A DNA stretch of 50,625 bases from Deltaproteobacteria bacterium (lineage in GTDB: Bacteria; Myxococcota_A; UBA9160; UBA6930): contig JAJDAP010000069.1 in the NCBI GenBank assembly GCA_029261795.1, positions 1-50,625 of the forward strand. Reading direction: 5' to 3'. The notes under the pieces were generated by a model. It was not told where the DNA came from. It saw only the letters and a list, made by a program, of their open reading frames with translations, and searched no databases. Positions within the stretch are counted from its first letter, which is position 1, and the number at the start of each line of letters is the position of its first letter. Below are positions 25,135 through 34,971 of this stretch, piece after piece. Made by a program: the position numbers and the translations under genes.

Positions 25135-26505
25135 TTGTCCGCCTCAGCGCCCGACGCGCACCGCGACGAAGGCGGTCTCGGGTGGGGCGCGATCTTCGCC
25201 TACGCGATTCCCGACGGCGCCGTCCACTACCTCTACCTGCTGCTGGTCCTCGGCTACACCAAGTACGCCACCGATGAACTGGGGATCGAGCCGGCCACAC
25301 TCGGCTGGATCTGGCTGGTCTCGAAGGTCTGGGATGCAATTTCCGACCCGCTCGTCGGGCAGTGGAGCGATAGCACGAAGACCCGGTTCGGGCGGCGTCG
25401 CCCCTGGTTGATCGGATCGGCCGTCCCGCTCTCGCTGGCCGCCCTGGCCCTCTGGATGCCACCCGAGATGCTAGGCGAGAGTGGGATGATCGCGTGGGTC
25501 AGCATTTCGTTCCTGGCGTTCTTCACCGCCTATACCGCCTTCGAGGTTCCGCACCTGGCCCTTGGGGCTGAACTCAGCCAGGACCGGCTCGAACGCAACC
25601 GGATCTTCGGCACGCGCCAGGTCGTCAGCACACTCGGAATGTTCGGTGCCGCCGTCTTCGGGGTGCAGTACGCGCTGAACGGGCGCGCGGAGGCCGGGGC
25701 CCAGGCACTGATCGCGGGCCTCCTGGTCGCGATTCTCGTGGTCGCGGCTCTGACACGGCTCCCGCCCGAACGCAGTGAGTTCCAGGGCCGCTCGGCCGAG
25801 AACCCCTGGACGGCGGTGGGCGGGGTGTTCCGGAATCCGCACGCACGTTTGTTGTTATTCGTCTTCTTCATCGAGAGCCTGGGGTCCGGCGGCATCGGCA
25901 TGCTCGTCCCGTTCGTTACCCAGTACGTGTTGAAGATGCCGGATGTCACCGGCCAGATGCTGGCGTTCTACATGGTCCCGACCCTGCTCGCGGTCCCCGT
26001 CTGGGTGGCGCTCGCGCGCCACTTCGAGAAGAGACACCTCTGGGCGTTCGCCATGATCATGGGCGGCGGCGGCTTCGGCATGATCTTCTGGCTCGAGGAG
26101 GGCGACTGGTGGTTCATGGCGATCTCGGGCGCCATCGCCGGAATCGCCAGTGCCTGCGGGAACACCCTGGGGCAGGCGATCAAGGCCGACGTGATCGACT
26201 ATGACGAGCACCAGACCAACGAACGGAAGGAAGGCGCCTACTTCGCCACCTGGAACTTCGTCCGGAAGCTCGCGAGCGGGGTCACGGGTTGGCTCGTCGG
26301 CATGGTGCTCAGTGCCGTCGACTACGTGCCGCACGCGGCCGAACAGACCCAGCTCGTGCAGGATGCGATGCGCTTCCTGATGGGCGGCCTGCCGCTGCTC
26401 GGCTACGCGATCGGCGTGCTCGCGTTCTCACGCTTCCGCTTCTCGGAGGCCGACCACGCGCGCATCCTCGTCGAACTCGACCAGCGCAACCGGGAGTGCG
26501 ACTGA
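25135..26505 (+). CDS. GPH-type (MelB-like) MFS transporter
   Basis: 456 aa from TTG 25135; no ATG/GTG occurs before the first helix. About 12 hydrophobic spans are visible. YTKYATDELGI, SKVWDAISDPLVGQWSDSTKTRFGRRRPW (conserved Asp and RRRP loop) and IIMGGGGFGM fit the glycoside-pentoside-hexuronide:cation symporter family. DVIDYDEHQTNERKEGAYFATWNF is the characteristic late loop. Bacterial relatives carry sugars or unknown compounds. It is the last gene of the hydrolase-Rieske-MBL run. Confidence 0.9.
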   Translation: MSASAPDAHRDEGGLGWGAIFAYAIPDGAVHYLYLLLVLGYTKYATDELGIEPATLGWIWLVSKVWDAISDPLVGQWSDSTKTRFGRRRPWLIGSAVPLSLAALALWMPPEMLGESGMIAWVSISFLAFFTAYTAFEVPHLALGAELSQDRLERNRIFGTRQVVSTLGMFGAAVFGVQYALNGRAEAGAQALIAGLLVAILVVAALTRLPPERSEFQGRSAENPWTAVGGVFRNPHARLLLFVFFIESLGSGGIGMLVPFVTQYVLKMPDVTGQMLAFYMVPTLLAVPVWVALARHFEKRHLWAFAMIMGGGGFGMIFWLEEGDWWFMAISGAIAGIASACGNTLGQAIKADVIDYDEHQTNERKEGAYFATWNFVRKLASGVTGWLVGMVLSAVDYVPHAAEQTQLVQDAMRFLMGGLPLLGYAIGVLAFSRFRFSEADHARILVELDQRNRECD

Positions 26506-26628
26506 GCGCCCTTCCCGCGCTCGAGCCTGCTGCGTCAGCCAACCGCGTTCTTCGAGACCCAATCCGCAGCAACCGGCCGGGCCGGGTGAGGTAGCGCGCC
26601 CCAACCCCCCTAACCCCGCGGAACCCTT
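26506..26628. other. Intergenic part after the MFS gene
   Basis: The whole gap between the MFS stop and etfB is 292 bp. This left part holds no hairpin or coding signal I can support. The right part contains the palindrome at 26629-26660 followed by a C/T-rich stretch to the etfB ribosome-binding site. Confidence 0.4.
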
Positions 26629-26660
26629 TTGTTTTCACCCGTTCCGACGGTTGAAAACAA
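26629..26660. promoter_or_regulatory. 14-bp inverted repeat upstream of etfBA, candidate operator
   Basis: Arms TTGTTTTCACCCGT (26629-26642) and ACGGTTGAAAACAA (26647-26660) match at 13 of 14 positions around a TCCG centre. The arms are AT-rich in a GC-rich region and no T-run follows on either strand, so an operator is more likely than a terminator. It lies about 137 bp upstream of the etfB start. The binding regulator is unknown. Confidence 0.5.
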
Positions 26661-26797
26661 GGACGACGAAGGCTAAGGTCCGCGCCGTTTCGCCCCCCCG
26701 GAACCCGCCTTCATTTTCCGCGCGTGCCGCTGGGGCTTTGGCTTTCAACCACTGTCACCCCTAGCCACCCCTATGGGAGATGAGAGGCTTTCGCGCC

Positions 26798-27580
26798 ATG
26801 AAGATCCTGGTCTGCTTGAAGCAGGTGCCCCATCAGGATGCACGTCTCGACGTCAACGGAGACGGCACCTGGATCAAAGAAGACGGCATCAAGTTCGAGA
26901 TCAACAGCTACGACACCTACGCCCTCGAAGAGGCGCTGCGCATCAAGGATGCGGGCGAAGCGGAAGTCGTCGTGGCCTCCATCGGCCCGGACCGCGTCAC
27001 CCAGGCGCTCCGTACGGCCCTCGGCATGGGCGCCGACCGCGCCGTGCACGTGAACGACGCCGCATGCCAGGGCTCCGATGCCCTCGGTATCGCGAAGACG
27101 CTCGCGGCCATCGCCAAGGAGGAGAGCCCGGATCTCATCCTGATGGGCCTGATGTCCGACGATGGCAACGCCTCTGCCGTGCCGCCGATGGTGGCCGAGC
27201 TGGTGGGCATGCCGAGCGCGACCGCCGTGGTCGCCACCGAGCGAAGCGAGGGCAACATCCGCGTCGAGCGCGAGCTCGAAGGCGGTGCCGTCGAAGTCGT
27301 CGACGTGCCGACCCCGTGCCTGCTGGCCGTGCAGTCAGGTCTGAACCAGGTCCGTTATGCCTCGCTGAAGGGCATCATGGCCGCCAAGAAGAAGCCCCTC
27401 GACGTGAAGACCGCGGCCGATCTCGGCGTAGCGGACGCCGTCGGTACGGCAGGCGCCAAGGTGAAGATCGAGAAGATCTATCAGCCTCTCCGAGGCGAGG
27501 GCGCCGAGATCCTGTCGGGCTCGACCGACGAGATCGTGAGCAGCCTGATGAACAAGATCAAGGAACTCGGACTGCTCTAG
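26798..27580 (+). CDS. etfB: Electron transfer flavoprotein beta subunit
   Basis: 260 aa from ATG 26798; an upstream ATG (26780) is possible but adds non-family residues. It is the AMP-binding subunit of ETF, which takes electrons from acyl-CoA dehydrogenases to the quinone pool. MKILVCLKQVPHQDARLDV, INSYDTYALEEALRIKD and LMSDDGNASAVPPMVAELVG match EtfB. VRYASLKGIMAAKKKP is the conserved C-terminal anchor, with the recognition-loop region just before it. First gene of etfBA. Confidence 0.96.
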   Translation: MKILVCLKQVPHQDARLDVNGDGTWIKEDGIKFEINSYDTYALEEALRIKDAGEAEVVVASIGPDRVTQALRTALGMGADRAVHVNDAACQGSDALGIAKTLAAIAKEESPDLILMGLMSDDGNASAVPPMVAELVGMPSATAVVATERSEGNIRVERELEGGAVEVVDVPTPCLLAVQSGLNQVRYASLKGIMAAKKKPLDVKTAADLGVADAVGTAGAKVKIEKIYQPLRGEGAEILSGSTDEIVSSLMNKIKELGLL

Positions 27581-27659
27581 TCGGCGCGGCTGCGAAGCTG
27601 ATGCCTGGCATTGCCGTCTGCGAGCCCACCGCGAGCAAAGTTCAACCAAAGGAGATCCG

Positions 27660-28604
27660 ATGAGCATCCTCATCGTCACAGAGATTCAGAAGGGCGCGAT
27701 CCGCGAAGCCAGCTACGAGCTGGTCGCTTTCGCGCAGAAGATGGGCGTCGAATACGCGAGCCTCGTGATCGGCTCGGGCATCGACGGCCTGGCGAGCGAG
27801 TTCGGCGGCAAGGGCGGCGGCAAGACGTTCGTCGCCGACGACGCGTCGCTCGAGAACTACAACGTGGACGGCTACTCCGCCGCGATCCAGGCGGCCGTGG
27901 CCGCCTCCGGCGCGAGCATGGTCCTCATCTCGAACACGCCCTCCGGTTGGGACGTTGCGCCCCGCGTGGCCGCAGCGCTCGACGCCGGCTTCGTCTCGGA
28001 CGTGTTCGACTACCAGGACGGCAACTTCGTGCGGCGCGTCTTCAATGGCAAGCTCGACGCCCAGGTCAGTTCGAGCGGCAGCGCCACGGTGGTCAGCGTC
28101 CAGCCCGGGGCCATCGCGGCCTTCGAGGGAACCACGGATGGCTCTACCGAAACCGTCTCCGTCGATACCTCCGGCGCGCGTGCCAGGTTCGTCGAAATCA
28201 AGCTCGCGGACGCGAAGGGCGTCGACCTTTCGAAGGCCGAGGTGATCGTCTCCGGTGGCCGAGGCGTCGGCGACCCCGAGAAGTTCGCAGAAGTGATCCA
28301 GCCCCTGGCCGACGCCCTCGGCGGCGCGATGGGCGCCTCCCGGCCGGTCGTCGATGCCGGCTGGCTGCCCCACGAGTACCAGGTCGGTTCCTCCGGTCAG
28401 GTCGTCACACCGAAGCTCTACATCGCTTGCGGAATCTCGGGTGCCATCCAGCACCTGGTGGGCATGAAGGGTTCGAACTTCATCGTGGCCATCAACAAGG
28501 ACGCGGACGCCCCGATCTTCGAGTTCGCCCAACTGGGCGTCGTCGGGGATCTCTTCGAGGTCGTGCCCGCCCTCACCGCGGCGATCGCGGCCGCCAAGGG
28601 CTAG
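27660..28604 (+). CDS. etfA: Electron transfer flavoprotein alpha subunit
   Basis: 314 aa from ATG 27660 with AAAGGAG 6 nt upstream, 79 bp after etfB. The FAD-binding C-terminal domain is complete: [56 protein letters not shown] and [15 protein letters not shown]. It is of canonical length. No ETF-quinone oxidoreductase is adjacent. ETF fits the mutase and thioesterase genes as part of fatty-acyl or ethylmalonyl-CoA metabolism. Confidence 0.97.
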   Translation: MSILIVTEIQKGAIREASYELVAFAQKMGVEYASLVIGSGIDGLASEFGGKGGGKTFVADDASLENYNVDGYSAAIQAAVAASGASMVLISNTPSGWDVAPRVAAALDAGFVSDVFDYQDGNFVRRVFNGKLDAQVSSSGSATVVSVQPGAIAAFEGTTDGSTETVSVDTSGARARFVEIKLADAKGVDLSKAEVIVSGGRGVGDPEKFAEVIQPLADALGGAMGASRPVVDAGWLPHEYQVGSSGQVVTPKLYIACGISGAIQHLVGMKGSNFIVAINKDADAPIFEFAQLGVVGDLFEVVPALTAAIAAAKG

Positions 28605-28630
28605 GCGACCGAGCCCGCCAAGACCGCTTC

Positions 28631-28661
28631 GAAGGCGGGCGCCCAGCAGGCGCCCGCCTTC
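28631..28661 (+). terminator. Hairpin after etfBA
   Basis: A perfect 13-bp stem, GAAGGCGGGCGCC (28631-28643) with GGCGCCCGCCTTC (28649-28661), encloses a CAGCA loop 26 bp after etfA. No strong T-tract follows. It is very stable and most likely ends the etfBA transcript. Confidence 0.75.
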
Positions 28662-28783
28662 GTCATTCTGGGGTCGCGCTTCCCTGGAAACGACCCGAGC
28701 CCGGATACCCGGCCTCGCGCTCCTCGTGACGTGCCCGGGTGTCCGCTAACCTGCTGCGCCGAAAGCAAGGAGTGGACCCCGCG

Positions 28784-29350
28784 ATGGCCCTCGACACCTC
28801 TCAGTTCAAGAACGGACTCAAGATCGAACTCGATGGCGAGCCCTACGTGATGACCTACTTCCAGCACGTCAAGCCGGGCAAGGGTGGCGCTTTCGTACGC
28901 ACCAAGCTGAAGGGGCTGCGGACCGGGCGAACCCTGGAAAAGACCTTCAACTCCGGGCACAAGGTCGAGGAGGCCGACGTCGAGGAGCGCAACATGCAGT
29001 ACCTCTACCAGGACGGCGAGAGCGCGGTCTTCATGGACACTGCGAGCTACGACCAGATGTCGATCCCCTTCGCGCAGCTCGGCGACGATCGGAAGTTCCT
29101 TCAGGAGAACGCCGAGATCGACGTCATCGTCTACAAGGGCGAGCCGATCAATATCGAGCTTCCCGCGTTCATCGTCGCCCCCATTGCCCAGACCGATCCT
29201 GGCGTGAAGGGCGACACCGCCTCCGGTGCCACCAAGCCGGCGACGCTCGAGACCGGGGCCGTGGTCCAGGTGCCGCTCTTCATCAAGGAGGGCGAGCGGG
29301 TGCGTGTCGATACGCGCACTGGCGAGTATGTGGAGCGGGTCAACGATTGA
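28784..29350 (+). CDS. efp: Translation elongation factor P
   Basis: 188 aa from ATG 28784 (an upstream in-frame start is not needed). EF-P binds ribosomes stalled at polyproline and promotes peptide bond formation. The domain I loop is HVKPGKGGAFVRTKL, with Lys at the tip, as in species whose EF-P is lysylated or otherwise Lys-modified rather than the Arg-rhamnosylated type. The C-terminal OB domain (ATLETGAVVQVPLFIKEGERVRVDTRTGEY) is intact. No epmA or epmB is in the window. Confidence 0.97.
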   Translation: MALDTSQFKNGLKIELDGEPYVMTYFQHVKPGKGGAFVRTKLKGLRTGRTLEKTFNSGHKVEEADVEERNMQYLYQDGESAVFMDTASYDQMSIPFAQLGDDRKFLQENAEIDVIVYKGEPINIELPAFIVAPIAQTDPGVKGDTASGATKPATLETGAVVQVPLFIKEGERVRVDTRTGEYVERVND

Positions 29351-29373
29351 CCGCGCGGCCCGACTAGCCCGGG

Positions 29374-30345
29374 ATGCGCGGTGACCAACTCGCTCGCCAG
29401 TGGCGCCTGATCCAGCGCCTGGCGCGGAGCCGCTTCGGCGTCGGGTTGGACGACCTCGCCGCCGATCTCGAGTGTACGCGGCGGACGGTCTACCGGGACC
29501 TCGATGCGCTGATGTACGCCGGCTTCCCGGTCACCAGCGAGAAGCGGGACACGCGCGTCTACTACAAGCTGCTCGACGAGTTCGAGCTTGCCGACACACC
29601 CTTCACGCCGGACGAGTTGCTGGCGCTCGCCTTCAGCGAGGACGTGCTGCAGACCCTCGAGGGCACCGTCTTCCACGATTCGATCCACTCGGCGCTGGGC
29701 AAGATCCGCGCAAGCCTGGGGCCCGAACTCGCCGCGTTCCTCGGCCGCTTCCGCGAGGCGTTCCAGGTCATGCCTGGGCCGCACAAACGTTATGCGGATG
29801 TTCGAGACGTGATCCGCAGCTTGAACGAAGCGGTGCTCGATCGGCGCACCGTGCGGATGGAATACACGACGGCACGCACTGGCGAGACCGCGGCCAGGGA
29901 ACTCGACCCTTATCGCGTCTGGTACCGAAGCGGCGCCCTCTACGTGATCGGCCACGACCACAAGAGCGGTGAGATCCGTACCTTCGCGATCGACCGGATC
30001 CGCGAACCCGCGATCACCGAGCAGCGCTTCGAGATCCCCGATGATTTCGACTTCGAGGCACGCACCGCGGGCAGTTTTGGCGTGGTGGCCGAGGCCCCGG
30101 AGCAGGTGCGGGTGTGGTTCGCACAACGGCGCGCCCTCTACGTCAAGGAACACGTCTGGCACCACAGCCAGCGGGTGGAGGACGATTCCGATGGCGGGGT
30201 GATCCTCTCCCTCGAGGTCGGCACCGGCGACGAGCTGCGCCAGTGGATCCTCTCGTTCGGTAGCGATGCGCGGGTACTCGAACCCCCGGGACTCGTCGCG
30301 GAGATTTCCGCCGAGCTCGGCCGCGCGCAAGACCACTATCGCTGA
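29374..30345 (+). CDS. WYL-domain transcriptional regulator
   Basis: 323 aa. The N-terminal winged helix-turn-helix ([32 protein letters not shown]) is DeoR/HTH_11-like; the WYL domain at about residues 145-225 includes [23 protein letters not shown] and [14 protein letters not shown]-type C-terminal part follows. WYL proteins often sense nucleotides or DNA damage. It is 37 bp upstream of the copper ATPase, with the metal-operator-like palindrome between them. Confidence 0.92.
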   Translation: MRGDQLARQWRLIQRLARSRFGVGLDDLAADLECTRRTVYRDLDALMYAGFPVTSEKRDTRVYYKLLDEFELADTPFTPDELLALAFSEDVLQTLEGTVFHDSIHSALGKIRASLGPELAAFLGRFREAFQVMPGPHKRYADVRDVIRSLNEAVLDRRTVRMEYTTARTGETAARELDPYRVWYRSGALYVIGHDHKSGEIRTFAIDRIREPAITEQRFEIPDDFDFEARTAGSFGVVAEAPEQVRVWFAQRRALYVKEHVWHHSQRVEDDSDGGVILSLEVGTGDELRQWILSFGSDARVLEPPGLVAEISAELGRAQDHYR

Positions 30346-30351
30346 CCTCGC

Positions 30352-30374
30352 CATATACCCCATAGGGGTATATG
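30352..30374. promoter_or_regulatory. CsoR-like palindrome upstream of the copper ATPase
   Basis: Perfect 10-bp arms CATATACCCC (30352-30361) and GGGGTATATG (30365-30374) flank an ATA centre, 8 bp before the ATPase start. The TACCCC/GGGGTA core resembles operators of CsoR/RcnR-family metal sensors. No csoR gene is in the window, so the repressor would act in trans. Its closeness to the start codon implies it overlaps the promoter or the leader. Confidence 0.6.
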
Positions 30375-30382
30375 GTATAGGG

Positions 30383-32734
30383 ATGGAAGAAGAAGCCCCT
30401 GCGCCCGATCCCGTCCACACGGACCCGGTCTGCGGGATGTCGGTGTCACCCGGCGGGAAGCACCAGAGCGTCCACGAAGACACACGCTTCCACTTCTGCG
30501 GCCCACGCTGCAAGGAACGCTTCGATGCGGACCCGATCGCGTTCCTGACCGCACGCGACCAGGAGCCCGATGCCGACGACTTCGGCCTGGCCGACGACTG
30601 GGGACCGGCCGACGACCGCGGCCCGGCTGACGACCGCATCTACACCTGCCCGATGCACCCGGAGATCCGCCAGGTTGGCCCTGGAGCCTGCCCCGAGTGC
30701 GGCATGGCCCTCGAGCCAGCCGAGATCACGGCAGATCTGCCTGCGAATCCAGAGCTCTCCAATTTCAGGGTTCGCTTGCGCATCGCGATCGCGCTCACGC
30801 TCCCGGTCTTCGCGCTGGCGATGGGCGAAATGCTCCCGGGCCAGCCGTTGACGTCATGGATCCCGGGGGAGCTTCAGCCGTGGATCCAGCTCGCGCTCGC
30901 CACTCCGGTCGTCCTCGGATCCGGTTCGGTCTTCTTTGCCCGCGGCTTCCACTCGCTGCGCACGGGTCGCCTCAACATGTTCACGTTGATCGCGATCGGC
31001 ACCGGCGTCGCCTGGGCGAGCAGTGTTGCTGGCGTCCTGGTACCGGAATGGTTCCCGGACTCCTTCCGCAATCCGGACGGCAGCGTTCCGGTCTACTTCG
31101 AATCGGCGGCGGTCATCGTCACCCTGGTGCTCGTCGGTCAGGTCCTCGAACTGCGTGCGCGGGAACAGACGGGCTCAGCCATCCGCGCCCTGCTCGGGCT
31201 CGCGCCGGATACGGCCCTCCGAGTGGAGGCCGGCGGTGATGTAGCGATCGCGCTCGGTGAGGTCCGCGTCGGCGACCGCTTGCGCGTGCGACCCGGCGAC
31301 CGGATCCCGATCGATGGCCGCGTCGTCGAAGGTGAGAGCGTCGTCGACGAAGCCATGATCACCGGGGAACCGATCCCGGTGGCGAAGACGGCCGGCGATC
31401 CGGTCATCGGCGGAACCGTGAACGGAGCCGGCGCGTTCCAGATGTTGGCGGAGCGAGTCGGCAAGGAGACCCTGCTCGCCCGCATCGTGAGCCAGGTGGC
31501 CGAATCCCAACGCAGCCGGGCCCCAGCGCAACGCCTGGCGGACAGAGCCTCGGCCATCTTCGTACCGGCGGTCTTGCTGATTGCAGTGGCTTCCTTCGTG
31601 CTCTGGTCCGTGTTCGGTCCGGAGCCACGGCTCGCTCATGGCGCCCTCGCCGCAATTTCGGTGATGATCATTGCCTGCCCCTGCGCGCTCGGCCTGGCGA
31701 CACCCATGTCGATCATGGTGGCAATGGGACGCGGCGCTCAACAAGGTGTCCTCTTCCGCGACGCGGAAGCGCTCGAACGACTTCGTCTCGTCGACACCCT
31801 GGTCGTGGACAAGACGGGCACCCTCACCGAAGGCCACCCATCCGTCAGCGAAACGGTCGGCTTCGAGGGGAGCGTGGTTTCCGATTGGCTCGGCCTGGCA
31901 GCCAGCCTCGAACAGTCGAGCGCCCATCCGCTGGCGTCTGCCGTGGTCGACGCTGCCCGGGAGCGTTCTCTGCCGGTCGTGGAACCGCGGGCCGTCGAGA
32001 ACGCCGCGGGCCGGGGAATTTCCGGAGAGGTGAGCGGCAAACGCGTTGCCGTGGGCCAGCTGCCCTACCTCGCCGAGAACGGAGCCGACATCGAGCTCGC
32101 GACCACGGCGGCTGACAGCCTGGCCGAGGCGGGCCGAACGGTCATCGCCGTGGCCGTCGATGGCAGCATCGTCGGCTTGCTCGCATTGGAAGACGCCCTG
32201 AAGGCCACCGCGAGCGAAGCCCTTGCCGCAATTCCGCAGCATGTTCGCGTGGTGATGGCCACCGGCGATTCGCCCGAGGCTGCCGCTGCCGTGGCCAAGC
32301 GGCTCGGCATCTCGCACGTTCACGCCCGCCTGTTGCCTGGCGACAAACACGCCCTCGTACGCGAACTGCAGGCGGAAGGCCGGATCGTCGCGATGGCCGG
32401 CGACGGCATCAACGACGCACCCGCCCTCGCCCAGGCCGATATCGGGATCGCCATGGGCACGGGCTCCGACGTCGCCCTGGAGAGCGCGGCCGTCACCCTC
32501 GTGGGCGGCGACCTCGCCGGAGTGACGCGGGCGTGGCGGCTATCGCGCAGAACCGGCGCGAACCTGAGGCAGAACCTCTGGTTCGCCTTCGGTTACAACG
32601 CGATCGGCGTACCGATCGCGGCAGGCGCCCTCTTCCCGTTCACCGGCCTGCTGCTCTCACCCATGCTCGCCGCCGCTGCGATGAGCTTGAGTTCGGTCTC
32701 GGTGATCGCGAACGCCCTGCGCTTGCGACGCTAG
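30383..32734 (+). CDS. Copper-type P1B ATPase with YHS and heavy-metal-binding domains
   Basis: 783 aa from ATG 30383. It begins with a YHS domain ([20 protein letters not shown]), then an acidic linker, then a heavy-metal-binding domain ([24 protein letters not shown]) instead of HMA domains. The membrane CPC motif ([11 protein letters not shown]), phosphorylation site DKTGTLTEG, nucleotide-domain HPLA and [20 protein letters not shown] are all present, and the actuator TGE is in ITGEPIPV. Such proteins export Cu(I) or Ag(I) from the cytoplasm. The last helices include [13 protein letters not shown] and MSLSSVSVI, typical for copper ATPases. Confidence 0.94.
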   Translation: MEEEAPAPDPVHTDPVCGMSVSPGGKHQSVHEDTRFHFCGPRCKERFDADPIAFLTARDQEPDADDFGLADDWGPADDRGPADDRIYTCPMHPEIRQVGPGACPECGMALEPAEITADLPANPELSNFRVRLRIAIALTLPVFALAMGEMLPGQPLTSWIPGELQPWIQLALATPVVLGSGSVFFARGFHSLRTGRLNMFTLIAIGTGVAWASSVAGVLVPEWFPDSFRNPDGSVPVYFESAAVIVTLVLVGQVLELRAREQTGSAIRALLGLAPDTALRVEAGGDVAIALGEVRVGDRLRVRPGDRIPIDGRVVEGESVVDEAMITGEPIPVAKTAGDPVIGGTVNGAGAFQMLAERVGKETLLARIVSQVAESQRSRAPAQRLADRASAIFVPAVLLIAVASFVLWSVFGPEPRLAHGALAAISVMIIACPCALGLATPMSIMVAMGRGAQQGVLFRDAEALERLRLVDTLVVDKTGTLTEGHPSVSETVGFEGSVVSDWLGLAASLEQSSAHPLASAVVDAARERSLPVVEPRAVENAAGRGISGEVSGKRVAVGQLPYLAENGADIELATTAADSLAEAGRTVIAVAVDGSIVGLLALEDALKATASEALAAIPQHVRVVMATGDSPEAAAAVAKRLGISHVHARLLPGDKHALVRELQAEGRIVAMAGDGINDAPALAQADIGIAMGTGSDVALESAAVTLVGGDLAGVTRAWRLSRRTGANLRQNLWFAFGYNAIGVPIAAGALFPFTGLLLSPMLAAAAMSLSSVSVIANALRLRR

Positions 32735-32761
32735 GCAGAGACCGACGGTCCAGGAGCTTGC

Positions 32762-33415
32762 TCACGATTCTTCTGCGACGGAGCGTCTGGCCTCAGGCAT
32801 CAGACCGTTCGAGAGAAGTGTCTTCACCTCCCGCTTGCGGCGAGCAACGGCGGCGGCCGAAAACAGGGAAGCGCCTAACAATTTTTCCCCGAAATCGCCG
32901 GAGGCAAAGTGGTAGACCGTTGCACCGATGATGGTCTGCAACAGGTCTGGGATGCCGACCTTTCGGAACTGGCCGGATGCGACGCCAGCTTCGAGGATCG
33001 CCGCGACGCCGTCGATCATTCCGGCTAGACGCGCGTCGATCTCGGCCGCTTCGGGTGCCGCCGAAAGCGCCGGGTCGGGTTCCTCGAAGACCTCTCGCAA
33101 CAGCAGACGCGCCGATGTCGGATGCTCGGCCAGCGCGTCGATCAGGGCATCGACCACGTTGCCGAGCTTCTGCTCCGAGGTGCCACTCTTCTCGAGAGCT
33201 GGCAGGACCCGCGATTCGATGCGCGCGAGCACGCCCAACAGCACGGCGCAGTAGAGCGAGGCTTTCGAAGGAAAGTGGTGGAACAGCGACGATTTCCCGA
33301 GGCCGGACGCCTCGGCAACAGTGCTGATGCCGACGCCCGTATACCCGCGCCGGGCGAACAGCGCCTCGGCGACGGACAGGATCTTCTCGCGGGAACTCGG
33401 CGGGACCTGGGGCAA
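32762..33415 (-). CDS. TetR-family transcriptional regulator
   Basis: 217 aa from TTG 33415 with GGAGG 5 nt upstream. The N-terminal helix-turn-helix is EKILSVAEALFARRGYTGVGISTVAEASGLGKSSLFHHFPSKASLY. The ligand domain is divergent. Two palindromes just upstream suggest autoregulation. It is convergent with the copper ATPase (27-bp gap) and lies downstream of the M16 pair on the same strand; its target is unknown. Confidence 0.94.
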   Translation of the reverse strand: MPQVPPSSREKILSVAEALFARRGYTGVGISTVAEASGLGKSSLFHHFPSKASLYCAVLLGVLARIESRVLPALEKSGTSEQKLGNVVDALIDALAEHPTSARLLLREVFEEPDPALSAAPEAAEIDARLAGMIDGVAAILEAGVASGQFRKVGIPDLLQTIIGATVYHFASGDFGEKLLGASLFSAAAVARRKREVKTLLSNGLMPEARRSVAEES

Positions 33416-33432
33416 CTGGCCTCCGATACTGC

Positions 33433-33448
33433 TCGACCGATCGGTCGA
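33433..33448. promoter_or_regulatory. TetR operator candidate 1
   Basis: TCGACCGATCGGTCGA is a perfect 16-bp palindrome, 18 bp upstream of the TetR start codon. The ACCGATCGGT core is a common TetR-family operator type. Confidence 0.65.
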
Positions 33449-33467
33449 CCGAGCGCGAAACCTTACC

Positions 33468-33485
33468 CGACCGATCGATCGGTCG
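33468..33485. promoter_or_regulatory. TetR operator candidate 2
   Basis: CGACCGATCGATCGGTCG is a perfect 18-bp palindrome with the same half-site (CGACCGATC) as candidate 1. Centres are 36 bp apart, about 3.4 helical turns. It suggests two dimers at the tetR promoter. Confidence 0.65.
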
Positions 33486-33522
33486 ACAACACCACCCGGT
33501 GTGCTGGCCAGAACGTCCCGGT

Positions 33523-34971
33523 TCAGCGCGATCGGACCTCGACGGTTCCGTACGGCTCGAGCTGCGGCACCAGCGCCTCTGCGGGTCCCACCACGACGAT
33601 CGTGGCACGCTCGGGGTGGATGTATTCCTGCGCCGCAGCGGCGACGGCGTCGGACCCCACCGCGCGAATCCGGCCGCGGTAGGTATCGAGGCTATCGCGC
33701 GGCAGGTCGTAGACTTCGAGGTCGATGAGCGAAGCGCCTACCGCGCTCGTCGTCTCGAGTGCCAATGCGAAGCGGCCCGTGCGCAGGCTCTTCGCCCATG
33801 TCAGCTCGGCTTCGCTCGGCGGCTGCGTCCGAATCCGCTCGAGTTCGCCGATCGTCGAGGCCAGCAACTCGCCGACCCGGGCCACTTCCGTGAAGGTGAT
33901 CACGACGAAGGGGCCGCCCGCCCGTCGCTGGGCGAACTGGGAACTGATGCCGTAGGTCAGGCCTTCCTCGGCCCGTACCCTGGCCATGAGCCGCGCTGAA
34001 AAACCGGCATTGCCGAGCACCGTGTTGAACAGTTGGACTTCCAGGCGTTCCGGATGGGTCCGTGCGATCCCCTCGTGTCCGAGGGCCACCTGGGCCTGGC
34101 CCAGCTCGGGCCAGTCAACGACGACGATGCGACGCGCTCCGGTGTCCGGCAGCGGCGCAGCCGGCGCCGTCAGTGCCGGACCGGACCAGGAGCCGAAGGC
34201 GGCTTCCGCCTCCTGGCGGAATGCCTCGGCAGACAGATCACCGACCGCCCAGAGGATCGCGCCATCCGGTGTAAAGATCCGCTGATGGAACGCCTTCGCA
34301 GCAGCTGCATCGAGGCTGGTGACGGATTCCACCGTGCCACTTCGCGGCAGGCCCAGGCGCAAGCCGGGGTACAACGTCTCGAACGCCGTCCACGCCACCA
34401 CGGCGCCCGGATCGTCCCCGGCCTGGGCGATTCCCGACAGCTGGATCGCACGCACGCGTGCTGCTTCCGCCGGCGTCAGTTGCGGGCGGAGAGCGACATC
34501 GACGAGCACCTCGAACAACGCCTCTCGATCGCGGGCGAGCCCGCCGACCCGCGCACCCATCGAATCCCAGCCGGCAGAAACCGAGAGCGATGCACCCAAC
34601 GAATCGACGGCGTCGGCCAGTTCGAACGCGTCAAGGTCACCGGCCCCGCGCTGCATCAGCTCGGCCGTGAAGCTTGCCACACCGGCTTCTCCGGGCGCTT
34701 CCACCGCGATCCCGCGTGGCAGGGTCAGCCCCATCCCGATGGCCGGAAGCCGATGATCCTCGAGCACGAGGATGCGCAAGCCATTGGCGAGTTCGAAGCG
34801 ATGGAGCTGACCCTGGGCCACGACGGGCATGTCCCGGGCCGGCGCCAGCGGGCCTTCCCAACCGAAGCCGCCGTCGGCGTCGCCAGCCGATGGACCGCCA
34901 GGCGAGGCACAACCGAATGCAAACGCCAGCGCGAGAATGGCCGCGCGCTTCGCGTCAAGGGCGCGTCTCAA
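33523..34971 (-). CDS. M16 peptidase-like lipoprotein, non-catalytic partner
   Basis: 482 aa from TTG 34971, with GGGAGAG upstream and the stop of the upstream M16 gene overlapping (TTGA). A lipobox (LAFAFGCASPGG) suggests membrane anchoring. The M16 fold is recognisable (GLRILVLEDHRLPAIGMGLTLPRG, ILWAVGDL, VVVDWPELGQAQVALGH, NTVLGNAGFSARLMARVRAEEGLTYGISS), but the zinc HxxEH is missing: the equivalent region reads EAGVASFTAELMQRG. It keeps the RxxLG/YG substrate-binding block. Such proteins pair with an active M16 subunit. Confidence 0.88.
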   Translation of the reverse strand: MRRALDAKRAAILALAFAFGCASPGGPSAGDADGGFGWEGPLAPARDMPVVAQGQLHRFELANGLRILVLEDHRLPAIGMGLTLPRGIAVEAPGEAGVASFTAELMQRGAGDLDAFELADAVDSLGASLSVSAGWDSMGARVGGLARDREALFEVLVDVALRPQLTPAEAARVRAIQLSGIAQAGDDPGAVVAWTAFETLYPGLRLGLPRSGTVESVTSLDAAAAKAFHQRIFTPDGAILWAVGDLSAEAFRQEAEAAFGSWSGPALTAPAAPLPDTGARRIVVVDWPELGQAQVALGHEGIARTHPERLEVQLFNTVLGNAGFSARLMARVRAEEGLTYGISSQFAQRRAGGPFVVITFTEVARVGELLASTIGELERIRTQPPSEAELTWAKSLRTGRFALALETTSAVGASLIDLEVYDLPRDSLDTYRGRIRAVGSDAVAAAAQEYIHPERATIVVVGPAEALVPQLEPYGTVEVRSR

